This document shows positions 1 to 12,286 of a DNA stretch of 64,000 nucleotides, piece by piece. The translations under genes and the position numbers were made by a program. This DNA is from Halomonas piscis (GTDB lineage Bacteria > Pseudomonadota > Gammaproteobacteria > Pseudomonadales > Halomonadaceae). Every line of letters starts with the position of its first letter. Position 1 is the first letter of the stretch. The stretch covers positions 3,100,001 through 3,164,000 of the forward strand of contig NZ_CP119391.1 in assembly GCF_031886125.1 (NCBI RefSeq). Direction: 5' to 3'. The notes below the pieces were generated by a model, which was given only the letters and a program-made list of their open reading frames with translations, was not told the DNA's origin and searched no databases.

Positions 1-401
1 TCGAGGAAGGTCTGCTGCCGCTGAATCAGTGGTCGCTGCAGTTCCACGACCGCCTGGCCTACCACGACTACGAAGCCATTTCTCTGGATCTCGACGAGCG
101 CAAGCGGCTGACCGCCGACCTCGGCGATCACTCGGCCATGGTGCTGCGCCAGCACGGCCTCTTGACCTGCGGACGCAGCGTCGGCGAGGCGTTTTTGCGC
201 ATGCGCGACCTGGAGCGCAGCTGCCAGACCCAGCTGGCTGCCCAGGCCACCGGGCAGGCGCTGCGGCTGGCGTCCCCCGAGCTTGCGGAAAAGGTCGCCC
301 GCCAGTACGAAGCCTGGGCGGCTAGCCCCCACGGCACCGCGTGCGCCTGGCAGGCCGAGCGGCGCCGCCTGCCCGACGACGACATTTCCCCCGAATACTG
401 A
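1..401 (+). CDS. Class II aldolase/adducin-family protein, C-terminal part
   Basis: Open from the window edge (first full codon at base 3) to a TGA at 399-401, giving 132 residues of the C-terminal half. The stretch SAMVLRQHGLLTCG (about residues 44-57 of the visible part) is the conserved core of class II aldolase/adducin domains, where the histidine helps bind the divalent metal. The N-terminal metal-binding half lies outside the window. Family members cleave or epimerise sugar phosphates or decarboxylate hydroxy acids, and the substrate here cannot be read. It ends 8 bases before the aminotransferase gene and is probably the first visible member of the operon that continues through the ABC transporter. 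Family assignment is firm; function is open. Confidence 0.85.
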   Translation, partial: EEGLLPLNQWSLQFHDRLAYHDYEAISLDLDERKRLTADLGDHSAMVLRQHGLLTCGRSVGEAFLRMRDLERSCQTQLAAQATGQALRLASPELAEKVARQYEAWAASPHGTACAWQAERRRLPDDDISPEY

Positions 402-409
402 GGGCTGAC

Positions 410-1609
410 ATGCGATATTCCCGACTCACCGAGCGCATCGCCGGCGAAGGCGCGGCGGCCTGGGACATTCACAACCGCGCGCTGGCCCGCCAGGCCAACG
501 GCGACGACATTACCGTGCTCTCCGTCGGCGACCCGGACTTCGATACCCCGGCGCCGATCGTCGAAAGCGCCGTGGCAAGCCTACGCGCCGGCGCCACCCA
601 CTATCCCGACGTCCAGGGCAAGCTGGCCCTGCGCGAGGCGATTGCGCGCCGCTACCGGGCAAGCGGAATGGACGTCTCGCCGGACAACCTGATCATCATG
701 GCCGGCGCCCAGTGCGGCCTTTACGCCGCCGCCCAGTGCCTGCTCGACCCCGGCGACGAAGTCATCGTCGCCGAGCCGAACTACGTCACCTACGAAGCGG
801 TGCTGGAGTCCACCGGCGCAACCATGGTGCGCATTCCCCTGTCCGGCGACCGCGGTTTTCGCCTGGACCCTGCCGACATCGAAGCGGCCATCACCCCGCG
901 CACCCGGGCGATCATGCTCAACACCCCCCACAATCCTACCGGCCAGCTGATCGACGCCGAGCAGTGGGAGGCCGTGGCAGCGCTCTGCCGCCGCCACGAT
1001 CTCTGGCTGATCTCCGACGAGGTCTACGCCGAGCTGATCTTCGACGGCGAGCACGTCTGCGCGGCGGCCCTTGCCGACATGGCCGAGCGCACCGTGGTCG
1101 TCAACAGCCTCTCCAAGTCCCACGCCATGACCGGCTGGCGGCTGGGCTGGGTGCTCGGCCCCGAAGCGCTGATCGGCCATATGAGCCACCTGGCGCTGTG
1201 CATGCTCTACGGCTGCCCGGATTTCGTCCAGGACGCCGCCTGCAGCGCTCTCGAGCAGCAGCCGCCCCAGCTCGACGCCATGCGCGAGGCCTACCGCGCT
1301 CGCCGCGACGTCGTCTGCGATGCCCTGGACGACTGCTCGGCCGTAGCGGTGGTCAAGCCCGCGGCCGGCATGTTCATGATGGTCGACGTGCGCGCCACCG
1401 GGCTTTCGTCCCAGGCCTTCGCCGACCGTCTGCTCGACGAGCAGGGCGTGTCAGTGCTTTCCGGCGAAGCCTTCGGCCCATCCGCCGCGGGCTTTGTACG
1501 CCTCAGCCTGACCGTCGACGAGGCGCGTCTCGCCGCGGCCAGCCGCCGCCTGGCAAAGGTTGCCACGGCGGCCCGCGCCGAGGCCGCCTCCCTTTCCACC
1601 GTTCAATGA
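410..1609 (+). CDS. PLP-dependent class I/II aminotransferase
   Basis: 399 residues. The ATG at 410 lies 8 bases after the aldolase stop; an in-frame upstream start at 341 would overlap that gene and is less likely. Fold type I aminotransferase features are visible: the substrate-loop segment [10 protein letters not shown], the NTPHNPTGQ motif, SDEVYAEL with the PLP-contacting Asp and Tyr, and the Schiff-base lysine in [15 protein letters not shown] (about K236). The length is normal for the AspC/AAT-like group. Its place between an aldolase and a polar amino acid ABC transporter suggests it transaminates the imported compound, but the substrate is an inference. Cytoplasmic. Eight bases separate it from the ATPase gene, so co-transcription is likely. 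Confidence 0.92.
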   Translation: MRYSRLTERIAGEGAAAWDIHNRALARQANGDDITVLSVGDPDFDTPAPIVESAVASLRAGATHYPDVQGKLALREAIARRYRASGMDVSPDNLIIMAGAQCGLYAAAQCLLDPGDEVIVAEPNYVTYEAVLESTGATMVRIPLSGDRGFRLDPADIEAAITPRTRAIMLNTPHNPTGQLIDAEQWEAVAALCRRHDLWLISDEVYAELIFDGEHVCAAALADMAERTVVVNSLSKSHAMTGWRLGWVLGPEALIGHMSHLALCMLYGCPDFVQDAACSALEQQPPQLDAMREAYRARRDVVCDALDDCSAVAVVKPAAGMFMMVDVRATGLSSQAFADRLLDEQGVSVLSGEAFGPSAAGFVRLSLTVDEARLAAASRRLAKVATAARAEAASLSTVQ

Positions 1610-1616
1610 GTTGCCT

Positions 1617-2417
1617 ATGACGACATCGCCCAACCCCTCTCCCGCTTCTTCCACCGCCCCGGCGGTGGAAGCCCGCCACCTCGTCAAGCGCTTCGGCGAT
1701 CTTGAGGTGCTCCGCGACGTTTCCCTCCAGGTCAGCGAGGGCAGCGTCACCTCCATCATCGGCGCCAGCGGCTCGGGCAAGAGCACCCTGCTGCGCTGCC
1801 TGAACCTGCTCGAACGCCCCGTGCAAGGCGAACTGACGATTGCGGATGAAACCATCCGCTTCGACCGCAATCGCCAGGGCGACATTGTCGGCCTGGACCG
1901 GCGCCAGCTGCAGCGGCTGCGCGCCAGAGTCAGCATGGTGTTTCAGCAGTTCAATCTGTGGCCGCACCTCACGGTGCTGGGCAACATCATCGAAGCGCCC
2001 ATGCGCGTCCAGAAACTGTCGCGCAAGCGCGCCGTCAAGCGCGCCGACCACTACTTGAAGCGCGTGGGCATGGCCGACAAGCGCGACAGCTACCCCGCCT
2101 TTCTCTCCGGCGGCCAGCAGCAGCGCGTGGCCATTGCCCGGGCGCTGGCCATGGAACCCAGGGTGCTGCTGTTCGACGAGCCGACGTCGGCTCTCGATCC
2201 CGAACGGGTCAGCGAGGTGCTCAGCGTCATCCGCAGCCTTGCCGACGAGGGCCGCACCATGGTGCTGGTCACCCACGAGATGGCCTTTGCCCGGGAGGTA
2301 TCCGACCAGGTCGTCTTCCTCGACCGCGGCGTGGTCGGCGTTGCCGGCACCCCGAGGGACGTCTTCGAGGAGAACGGCAACGAACGCTGCCGCCGCTTTG
2401 TCGCGCCGGCGGCCTGA
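1617..2417 (+). CDS. Polar amino acid ABC transporter, ATP-binding protein (HisP/GlnQ type)
   Basis: 266 residues from the ATG at 1617. All nucleotide-binding motifs are present in order: Walker [10 protein letters not shown] (about residues 47-55), Q-loop in [15 protein letters not shown], signature [15 protein letters not shown], Walker [15 protein letters not shown] and the switch histidine in VTHEM. The [13 protein letters not shown] region is typical of the polar amino acid uptake subfamily (HisP, GlnQ, ArtP). It energises the two permeases at 3305-4751 together with the binding protein at 2461. A low-complexity Ser/Pro/Thr N-terminus of about 15 residues precedes the domain. The exact amino acid (arginine, histidine, glutamine or an opine-like compound) cannot be decided from sequence alone. 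Confidence 0.95.
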   Translation: MTTSPNPSPASSTAPAVEARHLVKRFGDLEVLRDVSLQVSEGSVTSIIGASGSGKSTLLRCLNLLERPVQGELTIADETIRFDRNRQGDIVGLDRRQLQRLRARVSMVFQQFNLWPHLTVLGNIIEAPMRVQKLSRKRAVKRADHYLKRVGMADKRDSYPAFLSGGQQQRVAIARALAMEPRVLLFDEPTSALDPERVSEVLSVIRSLADEGRTMVLVTHEMAFAREVSDQVVFLDRGVVGVAGTPRDVFEENGNERCRRFVAPAA

Positions 2418-2460
2418 CCTCGCCACCGCTATTGCTTCTATCCCCGTTACGGAGATCACC

Positions 2461-3228
2461 ATGAAAAACAACCTGATAACCGCCGCTGCCCTGGCCCTGC
2501 TGACCTTTTCCACCGCAAGCCAGGCCGACGAGCCGTTGCAAATCGGCATTTCCGCCGAGCCCTACCCGCCCTTCACCTACACCTCCGCCGACGGCGACTG
2601 GACCGGCTTCGAGGTCGAGCTGGGCCTGGCCTTCTGCGAGGCCATGGGCCGGGAGTGCGAGATCAAGCCCACCGGCTGGAGCGGGATCATTCCCTCGCTC
2701 AAGGCCGGGCGCATCGACATGATCATGAACTCCATGTCGATCACCGAAGCCCGCCAGCGGGTCATCGACTTCAGCGACCCCTACTACTTCACGCCCGGCG
2801 CCTACGTCGCCGCCAGGGACATGGCATTCACCCCGCCGGAAGACCTCGACGGCAAGGTGCTGGGCGTGCAGAGCGCCACTACCAACGCCACCTATACGCG
2901 CCGTGCCCTGCGCGACAGCGGCGCCCGCGTACGCCTTTATGACCAGGCCGAGCAGGTCAACCGCGACCTGCTGTCCGGCCGGCTGGACGTGATCCTCGCC
3001 GACCAGATCGCCATGCTTGAGCTGGTCGAGCGCGACGCCGCCGAGGACTTCGAAATCAAGGGCACCGCGCCGCATCACCCGGCCTACGGCGACGGCGTGG
3101 GCATCGGCCTGCGCCAGGAAGACGACGCCCTGGAAGCCGACCTCAATGACGCCATCGCCGAGGTGCTGGAAAACGGCACCTGCACCCGCCTTTCCAACGA
3201 GTATTTCGATACCGATATCTGCACCTGA
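2461..3228 (+). CDS. Periplasmic amino acid-binding protein of ABC transporter
   Basis: 255 residues with a signal peptide: MKNN, a hydrophobic core, and a cleavage site after about A22 (SQA before DEP). The mature protein has the family 3 solute-binding signature (IGISAEPYPPFTY near the N-terminus, GFEVELGLAFCEAM, and a hinge segment with DMIMNSMSITEAR), as in ArtJ, HisJ and lysine/arginine/ornithine-binding proteins. A C-terminal cysteine pair (NGTCT and DICT) may form a disulfide. It captures the substrate in the periplasm and delivers it to the two permeases. The gene follows the ATPase by 43 bases and is followed by a hairpin (3250-3274), a frequent arrangement that lets the binding protein be made in excess of the permease. 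Confidence 0.93.
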   Translation: MKNNLITAAALALLTFSTASQADEPLQIGISAEPYPPFTYTSADGDWTGFEVELGLAFCEAMGRECEIKPTGWSGIIPSLKAGRIDMIMNSMSITEARQRVIDFSDPYYFTPGAYVAARDMAFTPPEDLDGKVLGVQSATTNATYTRRALRDSGARVRLYDQAEQVNRDLLSGRLDVILADQIAMLELVERDAAEDFEIKGTAPHHPAYGDGVGIGLRQEDDALEADLNDAIAEVLENGTCTRLSNEYFDTDICT

Positions 3229-3249
3229 CAGTCCTTAGCGACGCTAACC

Positions 3250-3274
3250 GGGAGGCGTCTGAACCGCGCCTCCC
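3250..3274 (+). promoter_or_regulatory. Intercistronic hairpin between binding-protein and permease genes
   Basis: A perfect 8-bp stem, GGGAGGCG (3250-3257) and CGCCTCCC (3267-3274), sits 21 bases after the binding-protein stop codon. Only a weak pyrimidine stretch follows, so it resembles a partial terminator or mRNA-stabilising stem more than a full terminator. Such hairpins in amino acid ABC operons commonly raise the ratio of binding protein to membrane subunits; that role is inferred here. Confidence 0.6.
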
Positions 3275-3304
3275 TTCTTGCCTCAACAGGGACCCATCAC
3301 TGCC

Positions 3305-4018
3305 ATGAACAACGTTTCTCAAGAGGGGCTGCTCGACTGGGCCGGCCCCATCGCCGAGGGCGCGCTGACGACGCTGGAAATCGCCTTGCTGTCCTACGCC
3401 ATTGGCCTGGTACTGGGCCTGATCGGCGCCAGCGCGCGGCTCAGCCCCTGGGCGCCGCTGCGCGGCCTGGCGACCGCTTATTCCACCGCGGTGCGCGCCA
3501 TCCCCGAGCTTTTGCTGATCATTCTGCTGTACTACGCCGGCTCCCAGGCATTGACCGCGATCACCCAGGCGCTGGGCCTGCCCGGCCAGGTCGCCATCAA
3601 CGGCTTCGTCACCGCCGTGGGCGTGCTGGCCTTCGTCCAGGGCGCCTACATGACCGAAGTGCTGCGCGGCGCCATTCTGGCGATCCCCAGGGGCCAGCTG
3701 GAAGCCGCCGACGCCTTCGGCTTCTCCGCCTGGACGCGCTTTCACCGCATCGTCATCCCGGGCATGCTGCCCAACGCCATTCCCGGCATGTCGAACCTCT
3801 GGCTGATTCTGATCAAGGACACCGCCCTGATCAGCGTGATCGGCTTCAGCGAGCTTTTTTTCACCGTCCAGCAGGCCGCCGCCAGCACCCGCGCCCAGTT
3901 TCTGTTCTACAGCGTGGCAGGCGTCATCTACCTGGCCATGACGCTGACCTCCACCGCGCTGTTTGCTCGGCTGGAGCGCTACGTTCGTCGCGGCCAGCCG
4001 GCCACCGAGGAGGGCTGA
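3305..4018 (+). CDS. Polar amino acid ABC transporter permease (HisQ/ArtQ type)
   Basis: 237 residues. The ATG at 3305 is preceded by a purine-rich CAGGGA; a TTG at 3278 is possible but has no ribosome-binding site. The protein has about five hydrophobic helices and the HisQ-type inner-membrane domain. The start of the domain (EGALTTLEIALLSYAIGLVLGLI) and the EAA-like cytoplasmic loop (QLEAADAFGFSAWTRFHRIVIPGMLPNAIPG) are both clear. It should form a heterodimer with the next gene product and couple to the ATPase through the EAA loop. It follows the hairpin at 3250-3274 and is separated from the next gene by one base. Confidence 0.93.
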   Translation: MNNVSQEGLLDWAGPIAEGALTTLEIALLSYAIGLVLGLIGASARLSPWAPLRGLATAYSTAVRAIPELLLIILLYYAGSQALTAITQALGLPGQVAINGFVTAVGVLAFVQGAYMTEVLRGAILAIPRGQLEAADAFGFSAWTRFHRIVIPGMLPNAIPGMSNLWLILIKDTALISVIGFSELFFTVQQAAASTRAQFLFYSVAGVIYLAMTLTSTALFARLERYVRRGQPATEEG

Positions 4019-4019
4019 C

Positions 4020-4751
4020 ATGGATTTCTCCTGGCTGCACGACCCCTTTTATCAGTCCTATCTCATAGAAGGCTTCGTCAATACGCTGCTGCTCATCGCC
4101 GTATCCGCCGCTGGCGGCCTGGCGCTGGCCGTCGCCCTGGCCATGGCGCGGCTCAAGGGGCCAAGGCCGCTGGCCTGGGTCGTTCACGGCTTCACCACGG
4201 TGATGCGGGGCACGCCGCTGCTGGTGCAGCTGTTCTTTTTCTACTACGGCGTCGGGCGCCTGCTCGAAGGCATCCCCGGCATTCAGAACAGCCTGATCTG
4301 GCCGGTGCTGCGCGACCCTTTCTTTTACGGCGCGCTAACCTTCATCCTCAGCGTCGGCGCCTATTCCGGCGAAGTGATCCGCGGTGCCCTGATCAGCGTG
4401 CCCGCCGGCGAGCGCGAGGCCGGCCGCGCCTTTGGGCTGTCGCCGGTTCAGGTCTTCTTTCGCCTGTGGCTGCCCCGGGCCATCCAGACATGCCTGCCCA
4501 CCCTCACCGGCGAGATGATCCTGCTGCTCAAGTCGATACCGCTGGTGTCGACCATTGCCATGATGGACCTGCTGCAGGCGGCCAACATCATCCGCGACGA
4601 GATGTTTCTGGTCTACGAGCCGCTGATGCTCATCGCCGGTATCTACCTGGCCATGACGGTGGTGCTGACGCTGGTGCTGCGCCAGGTCGAGCAGCGCTTC
4701 CCCGGCATGCGCCCGACCCGCGGCCGCCGGCTGATACCGGGGCGCGCCTGA
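4020..4751 (+). CDS. Polar amino acid ABC transporter permease (HisM/ArtM type)
   Basis: 243 residues, ATG at 4020 one base after the preceding stop, so translation is probably coupled. The paralogous domain is seen in FVNTLLLIAVSAAGG, the conserved TVMRGTPLLVQLFFFYYG, and the EAA loop GEREAGRAFGLSPVQVFFRLWLPRAI. It completes the transporter (binding protein, two permeases, ATPase). The extended RGTPLLVQ stretch is typical of this subunit. The gene ends 5 bases before the stop of the converging ligB gene, with no obvious terminator between them. Confidence 0.93.
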   Translation: MDFSWLHDPFYQSYLIEGFVNTLLLIAVSAAGGLALAVALAMARLKGPRPLAWVVHGFTTVMRGTPLLVQLFFFYYGVGRLLEGIPGIQNSLIWPVLRDPFFYGALTFILSVGAYSGEVIRGALISVPAGEREAGRAFGLSPVQVFFRLWLPRAIQTCLPTLTGEMILLLKSIPLVSTIAMMDLLQAANIIRDEMFLVYEPLMLIAGIYLAMTVVLTLVLRQVEQRFPGMRPTRGRRLIPGRA

Positions 4752-4756
4752 ACGGT

Positions 4757-8645
<3,889 letters not shown>

Positions 8646-8674
8646 CGTGCCCTTCTCGCTCTCTTGTGTGATGG

Positions 8675-9235
8675 CTATGGACGCTCGGCCCCGGTCTCCC
8701 GCTCAAAAGAATAGGCCAGCCGCCAGGGGCGCACCAGCGCCGGCAGCACCCGCCAAAGCGGTTCGCGCTGCACGCTGAACGTCAATATCGGGGGAGGTTC
8801 GGCCCGGGACAGCGCAAAGGTAGGCTCGAGCGGACCCAGCTGATAGCGCATGCGGTAGCGCTCGGCGGCGGCCGCCTGCACGGCGAGGGGGCTCACCGCG
8901 CGATCGATGCCGGTCATCACCACCCAGCCATCATCCAGCCTGGTGGTCTTGCCCGCCGCGGCCGGCACGCCGGCGCCGAAGGTCTTGAAGCGCGTGCCGG
9001 TGAGCACGATGGCGCCGTCACCCCTTACCCGGAACCACTCTTCCCAGTCTTCCTTCTCCACCGAGTGCCGCCAGCGCAGGGTAAAGCGGGCGCCCTCACC
9101 GCCGGGGAAGGCATAGCGCAGCTCGCCTCCCTTGTGCACCGCAAGCCAGGGAAGCGGCCACGCAAGCGCGGCGGCCATGGCGGCCGCCGCGACAAGGGAA
9201 ACCCCGACGGTGCCGGGCGTTACCCGCGGCGCCAT
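8675..9235 (-). CDS. DUF1850 domain-containing membrane-anchored protein
   Basis: 186 residues. A hydrophobic N-terminal segment (about residues 10-32, VSLVAAAAMAAALAWPLPWL) would export or anchor the protein, and the rest is predicted periplasmic. The central RWRHSVEKEDWEEWFRV and the TGTRFKTFGAGVPA segment are the conserved features of DUF1850 proteins, which are typically encoded between TAXI receptors and fused TRAP permeases, as here. No enzymatic motif is visible; a helper role in substrate capture or permease assembly is an inference from context only. It is 33 bases from the receptor gene and 29 from the permease gene. Confidence 0.85.
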   Translation of the reverse strand: MAPRVTPGTVGVSLVAAAAMAAALAWPLPWLAVHKGGELRYAFPGGEGARFTLRWRHSVEKEDWEEWFRVRGDGAIVLTGTRFKTFGAGVPAAAGKTTRLDDGWVVMTGIDRAVSPLAVQAAAAERYRMRYQLGPLEPTFALSRAEPPPILTFSVQREPLWRVLPALVRPWRLAYSFERETGAERP

Positions 9236-9268
9236 GGAGCCCGTCCGTAACGGAAGTCAGCGGCTCCC

Positions 9269-10567
9269 TCAGGACGACTGGCTGTCGGCACTCTCTTCTG
9301 CCGCCTTGGCGTCGTTGGTCTGTTCATCAGCGGCGCTCCGACCATCGGCATCACCGCTATCGGCGTCTTCGTCGGCGCTGCCGGACAGGGACTCGTACAC
9401 CGATTCGGCGCCGGGGTGCACCGGTGCCACCAGGTTCTCGTTCATGGTGTTCGGCTCAAACTGCTTGAGCGCGCCCACCGATACCTTGTCGGAATTGAGG
9501 TAGTCGTAGAAGCGCCGGGTCAGCTCTTCGGCGACGTCGTCGCGCATGTCGCTACCCACGATCAGCATGTTGCGGATCGCCACGGTGTCCACTTCCTCGT
9601 CGAGGTCGTAGCGCTCCGGCGCGCCGGCCGGCACCGTGTAGGTCTCGTAGTAGGGATACGCCTCCAGCAGCTTGTCCGCGACCTCGCCTTCCACCGGCAC
9701 AAACACGATATCGGTATTCTGCTGAAGCCCGGTAATGCTGGAGTTGGGCACGCCCGAGGTAAAGAAGGCCGCGTCCAGGTTGCCGTTGCTCATGGCGGTG
9801 ACGCTGTCGGCATAGCCGGTATGGCTGACCTTGGCCAGGTCGTCGTAGCTCATGCCCGCGGACTCGATGACCTTGGTCGCGCTCTGCTCGACGCCGGAGC
9901 CTACCTTGCCCACGCCCACGCGCTTGCCTTCAAGATCGGCAACGCTCTCGACATCGCTGTCCGCGGTGGCAACAATCTGCACCACGTTGGGATAGAGCCC
10001 CGCCAGCGCGCTGATCTCTGCCGGCTCGCCGTCAAACTGGTTGTCGCCGTTGACCGCGTCGTAGGCCACGTCGCTCATGACAATGGCGATATGGTTCAGG
10101 CCGTCACTGATGTTGTTGATGTTCTGCACCGAGGCGCCGGTGGATACCACCTGAACGTTCTCCACCAGGTCGCCTTGCTCAAACACGCCCTTGAGCGCGC
10201 CGCCGATGGGGTAGTAGGTGCCGCCGGTACCGCCGGTGCCAAAAATCAGGCTGACCGGCTCGCCGCTGGCCGCCTCATCACCGGCTTCATCGCCGCCCTT
10301 TTCGCCCATGTCGGCATCCGCCTTGTCTTTTTCCTCCTGCGCCTCGTCCGCCGCGTCGCTAGCGGCCGGGGCATCCCCTGCGCGGTCGTCGGCGGCTTCC
10401 GGCGTTTCCACCTCGGCCGACTTGGCACCGGCATCGCCGGTGGACTGCTGCGCGCCCGCGTCGCCGGTCTGGCTCGGCTCTTCGACGTCGGCATCGTCAC
10501 CGCAGCCCGCCAGCAAGGCGCCGGAAAGCCCCAGCGCCGCCGCCTGTACCCAAATACGCTTTCTCAT
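9269..10567 (-). CDS. TAXI-family TRAP transporter solute-binding lipoprotein
   Basis: 432 residues from the ATG at 10567, which has GAGGAG upstream on the minus strand. The N-terminus has a lipoprotein signal (RKRIW, then LSGALLAGC with lipidated C22). Residues about 23-105 form a low-complexity, very acidic Ala/Asp/Glu/Gly linker. The TAXI domain follows (LIFGTGGTGGTYYPIGGALK, VQVVSTGASVQNINNISDG, DSVTAMSNGNLDAAFFTSG). The last 35 residues are again acidic and Ser/Ala/Asp-rich. It would bind an organic acid outside the inner membrane and deliver it to the fused permease. Acidic linkers are common in secreted proteins of halophiles, but this one is long. First gene of the operon. Confidence 0.93.
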   Translation of the reverse strand: MRKRIWVQAAALGLSGALLAGCGDDADVEEPSQTGDAGAQQSTGDAGAKSAEVETPEAADDRAGDAPAASDAADEAQEEKDKADADMGEKGGDEAGDEAASGEPVSLIFGTGGTGGTYYPIGGALKGVFEQGDLVENVQVVSTGASVQNINNISDGLNHIAIVMSDVAYDAVNGDNQFDGEPAEISALAGLYPNVVQIVATADSDVESVADLEGKRVGVGKVGSGVEQSATKVIESAGMSYDDLAKVSHTGYADSVTAMSNGNLDAAFFTSGVPNSSITGLQQNTDIVFVPVEGEVADKLLEAYPYYETYTVPAGAPERYDLDEEVDTVAIRNMLIVGSDMRDDVAEELTRRFYDYLNSDKVSVGALKQFEPNTMNENLVAPVHPGAESVYESLSGSADEDADSGDADGRSAADEQTNDAKAAEESADSQSS

Positions 10568-10892
10568 CGTCACTCTCCTCTTGTTATGGCGATTTGTCAT
10601 GAACGATTTGCCCGGGTCGCTGCCCGGCATCGACGTTACCGTGACACTCTGCAACATAAAAAGGCCCCGGTATAGCGGTAATGCCGGTCAGTGGCACCTG
10701 TTCTCGGCAAACGGATCACGAGGCCTTCGCCTGCCGATCGGGACGACTGGCTCGGCGGTTTTTTCACGTAGCAGGGCAAAGCTTTGCAGTATCAAGAAAA
10801 ATTGAGGAATTTCATTATTTTATAAATTGGTGCTAGGGTTAATAAAGCTAGACGTTATCCATGAAACGTGAGGGTAAGCGGGAGGGGTCACC
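10568..10892 (+). other. Divergent intergenic region, no gene seen
   Basis: 325 bases separate the start codons of the TAXI receptor (minus) and the ATP-grasp gene (plus), so both promoters should lie here. The last 90 bases (about 10795-10850) are markedly AT-rich against the GC-rich surroundings. I found no pair of -35/-10 boxes with good spacing on either strand, and no RNA gene. The ribosome-binding site GGGAGGGG lies about 7 bases before the ATG at 10893. Confidence 0.5.
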
Positions 10893-12191
10893 ATGAAGAA
10901 CGTCTTTGTCGTGGGTCTCGATCCGTTCAATCGCCGCCTTCTCGAAGCGTTGCCGCAAGCGCACGGCGTTCGTTTTCACGCCCTGCTTGATTTCGATGAG
11001 GTTCGCGGCCGGAACGAATATCCGGTGGAGGCATTGCTCGCCCGCTGCGAGCGGCGCCTGGCGCATTTTGACGGCAGCATCGACGCCTTTATGGGATTTC
11101 TGGATTTTCCGGTCTCGCTGATGCTGCCGCTGCTGTGCCAGCGCTACGGCACGGCCGGGCCATCGTTCGAGTCAATGTTGCGCTGCGAGCATAAGCTGTG
11201 GAGCCGCATGCTGCAGCAAGAAGTCATTGCCGACAACATTCCCCACTTTGTCGGCTTTGATCCCCATGATGAGCAGCCACTCAGCGACCCTGGCCTATCG
11301 CCTCCTTTCTGGATCAAGCCGATCAAGTCGTTTCAGTCCTATCTCGCCTTCCTGATTCATGACCAGGCGAGCCTTGCTGCCGGCATTCAGGAAATGCGCC
11401 GCAGCATCGCGCATCTCGCCGATCCCTTCAATCAGCTTCTCGATCGCATCACGCTTCCCGAAGCCCTTGCTCAACAGCGCGATGCCGTCGCCATTGCCGA
11501 GGGTCAGCTCTCGGGAAGCCAGCATACAGTGGAAGGCTACGTCTTCAACGGGGAGGTCACGGTCTACGGCGTGGTGGATTCGATCCAGGAGGCAGACTCC
11601 TCCTCTTTTCACCGCTACGAATACCCCTCCCGTCTGCCGGCAGCCGTACAGGCGCGGATGGCGCGGATCTGCGAGCGGCTCATGCCGCACCTGGGCTACG
11701 ACTATGGCGCCTTCAACGTGGAGTTCTTCCACGAGCAGGATGACGATCATCTGTGGCTACTCGAGGTCAACTCACGACACTCCCAGTCCCACGCCTACCT
11801 CTTTCAACAGCTCCACGGCGCCGCCCATCATCAGGTCGCGCTTGAGCTTGCACTGGGCCAGCGCCCGGCATTCCCCGCGCTCGACCCCGAGGCCGGCGTC
11901 GCCGCCAAGTTCATGCTGCGAACACGAACCGATGCCTTCATCACCGGCGTGCCCACACTCCGGGAGCGCGCCGCGCTGACAGAGCGCTTTCCGGATGCAC
12001 ACCTGGAAGTACTGGTACAACCGGGGCAGCGCCTCTCGGACCTCGCGGCGCAGGACAGCTATAGCTACGAGGTTGCGGACCTCTATCTCAGCGCCAAGGA
12101 CGCTGAAGCGCTCGATGACGCCTATCGCGTGGCAGTCGATGCGCTGACCTTCCGCGTCGCTCAGGAGGTAGAAAGACCTCTGATCGTTTGA
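10893..12191 (+). CDS. ATP-grasp domain protein, putative carboxylate-amine ligase
   Basis: 432 residues. The N-terminal region (MKNVFVVGLDPFNRRLLEAL) looks like a pre-ATP-grasp nucleotide fold. The ATP-grasp core shows the phosphate-binding lysine in FWIKPIKSFQS (about residue 140), HTVEGYVFNGEV, and the Mg/ATP ligand segment FNVEFFHEQ followed by LWLLEVNSRHSQSHAY with the Glu and Asn. The family joins a carboxylate to an amine or thiol through an acylphosphate; the substrates cannot be read. The ribosome-binding site GGGAGGGG is strong. The gene lies 95 bases upstream of a CocE/NonD hydrolase gene with a hairpin in between, suggesting one ligase/hydrolase unit. Regional pseudo-repeats or mobile elements are absent. 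Confidence 0.82.
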   Translation: MKNVFVVGLDPFNRRLLEALPQAHGVRFHALLDFDEVRGRNEYPVEALLARCERRLAHFDGSIDAFMGFLDFPVSLMLPLLCQRYGTAGPSFESMLRCEHKLWSRMLQQEVIADNIPHFVGFDPHDEQPLSDPGLSPPFWIKPIKSFQSYLAFLIHDQASLAAGIQEMRRSIAHLADPFNQLLDRITLPEALAQQRDAVAIAEGQLSGSQHTVEGYVFNGEVTVYGVVDSIQEADSSSFHRYEYPSRLPAAVQARMARICERLMPHLGYDYGAFNVEFFHEQDDDHLWLLEVNSRHSQSHAYLFQQLHGAAHHQVALELALGQRPAFPALDPEAGVAAKFMLRTRTDAFITGVPTLRERAALTERFPDAHLEVLVQPGQRLSDLAAQDSYSYEVADLYLSAKDAEALDDAYRVAVDALTFRVAQEVERPLIV

Positions 12192-12214
12192 GCCGCAAGG
12201 CGGTTACGCAGCAC

Positions 12215-12237
12215 GCCCCGGGTGCCACGCCCGGGGC
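12215..12237 (+). promoter_or_regulatory. Hairpin between ATP-grasp and hydrolase genes
   Basis: A perfect 8-bp GC stem, GCCCCGGG (12215-12222) and CCCGGGGC (12230-12237), with a 7-base loop. It is followed by AAAATG rather than a T-run, so it is not a normal terminator on the plus strand. It may set the ratio of the two proteins or stabilise the upstream mRNA. Confidence 0.5.
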
Positions 12238-12286
12238 AAAATGTTGGGTGCGCCTGCCCCACAGGCGGTTGAACGTGAGGAACGTC

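Noticed and set aside
581..1189. Long antisense open frame of about 200 codons inside the aminotransferase gene
   Set aside because: GC-rich DNA gives long frames on the opposite strand of real genes. No ribosome-binding site or family motif, and the plus-strand frame has a full aminotransferase motif set.
10691..10712. Sigma-54-like TGGCAC element upstream of the ATP-grasp gene
   Set aside because: The -12 half (TTGC) is missing at the correct spacing.
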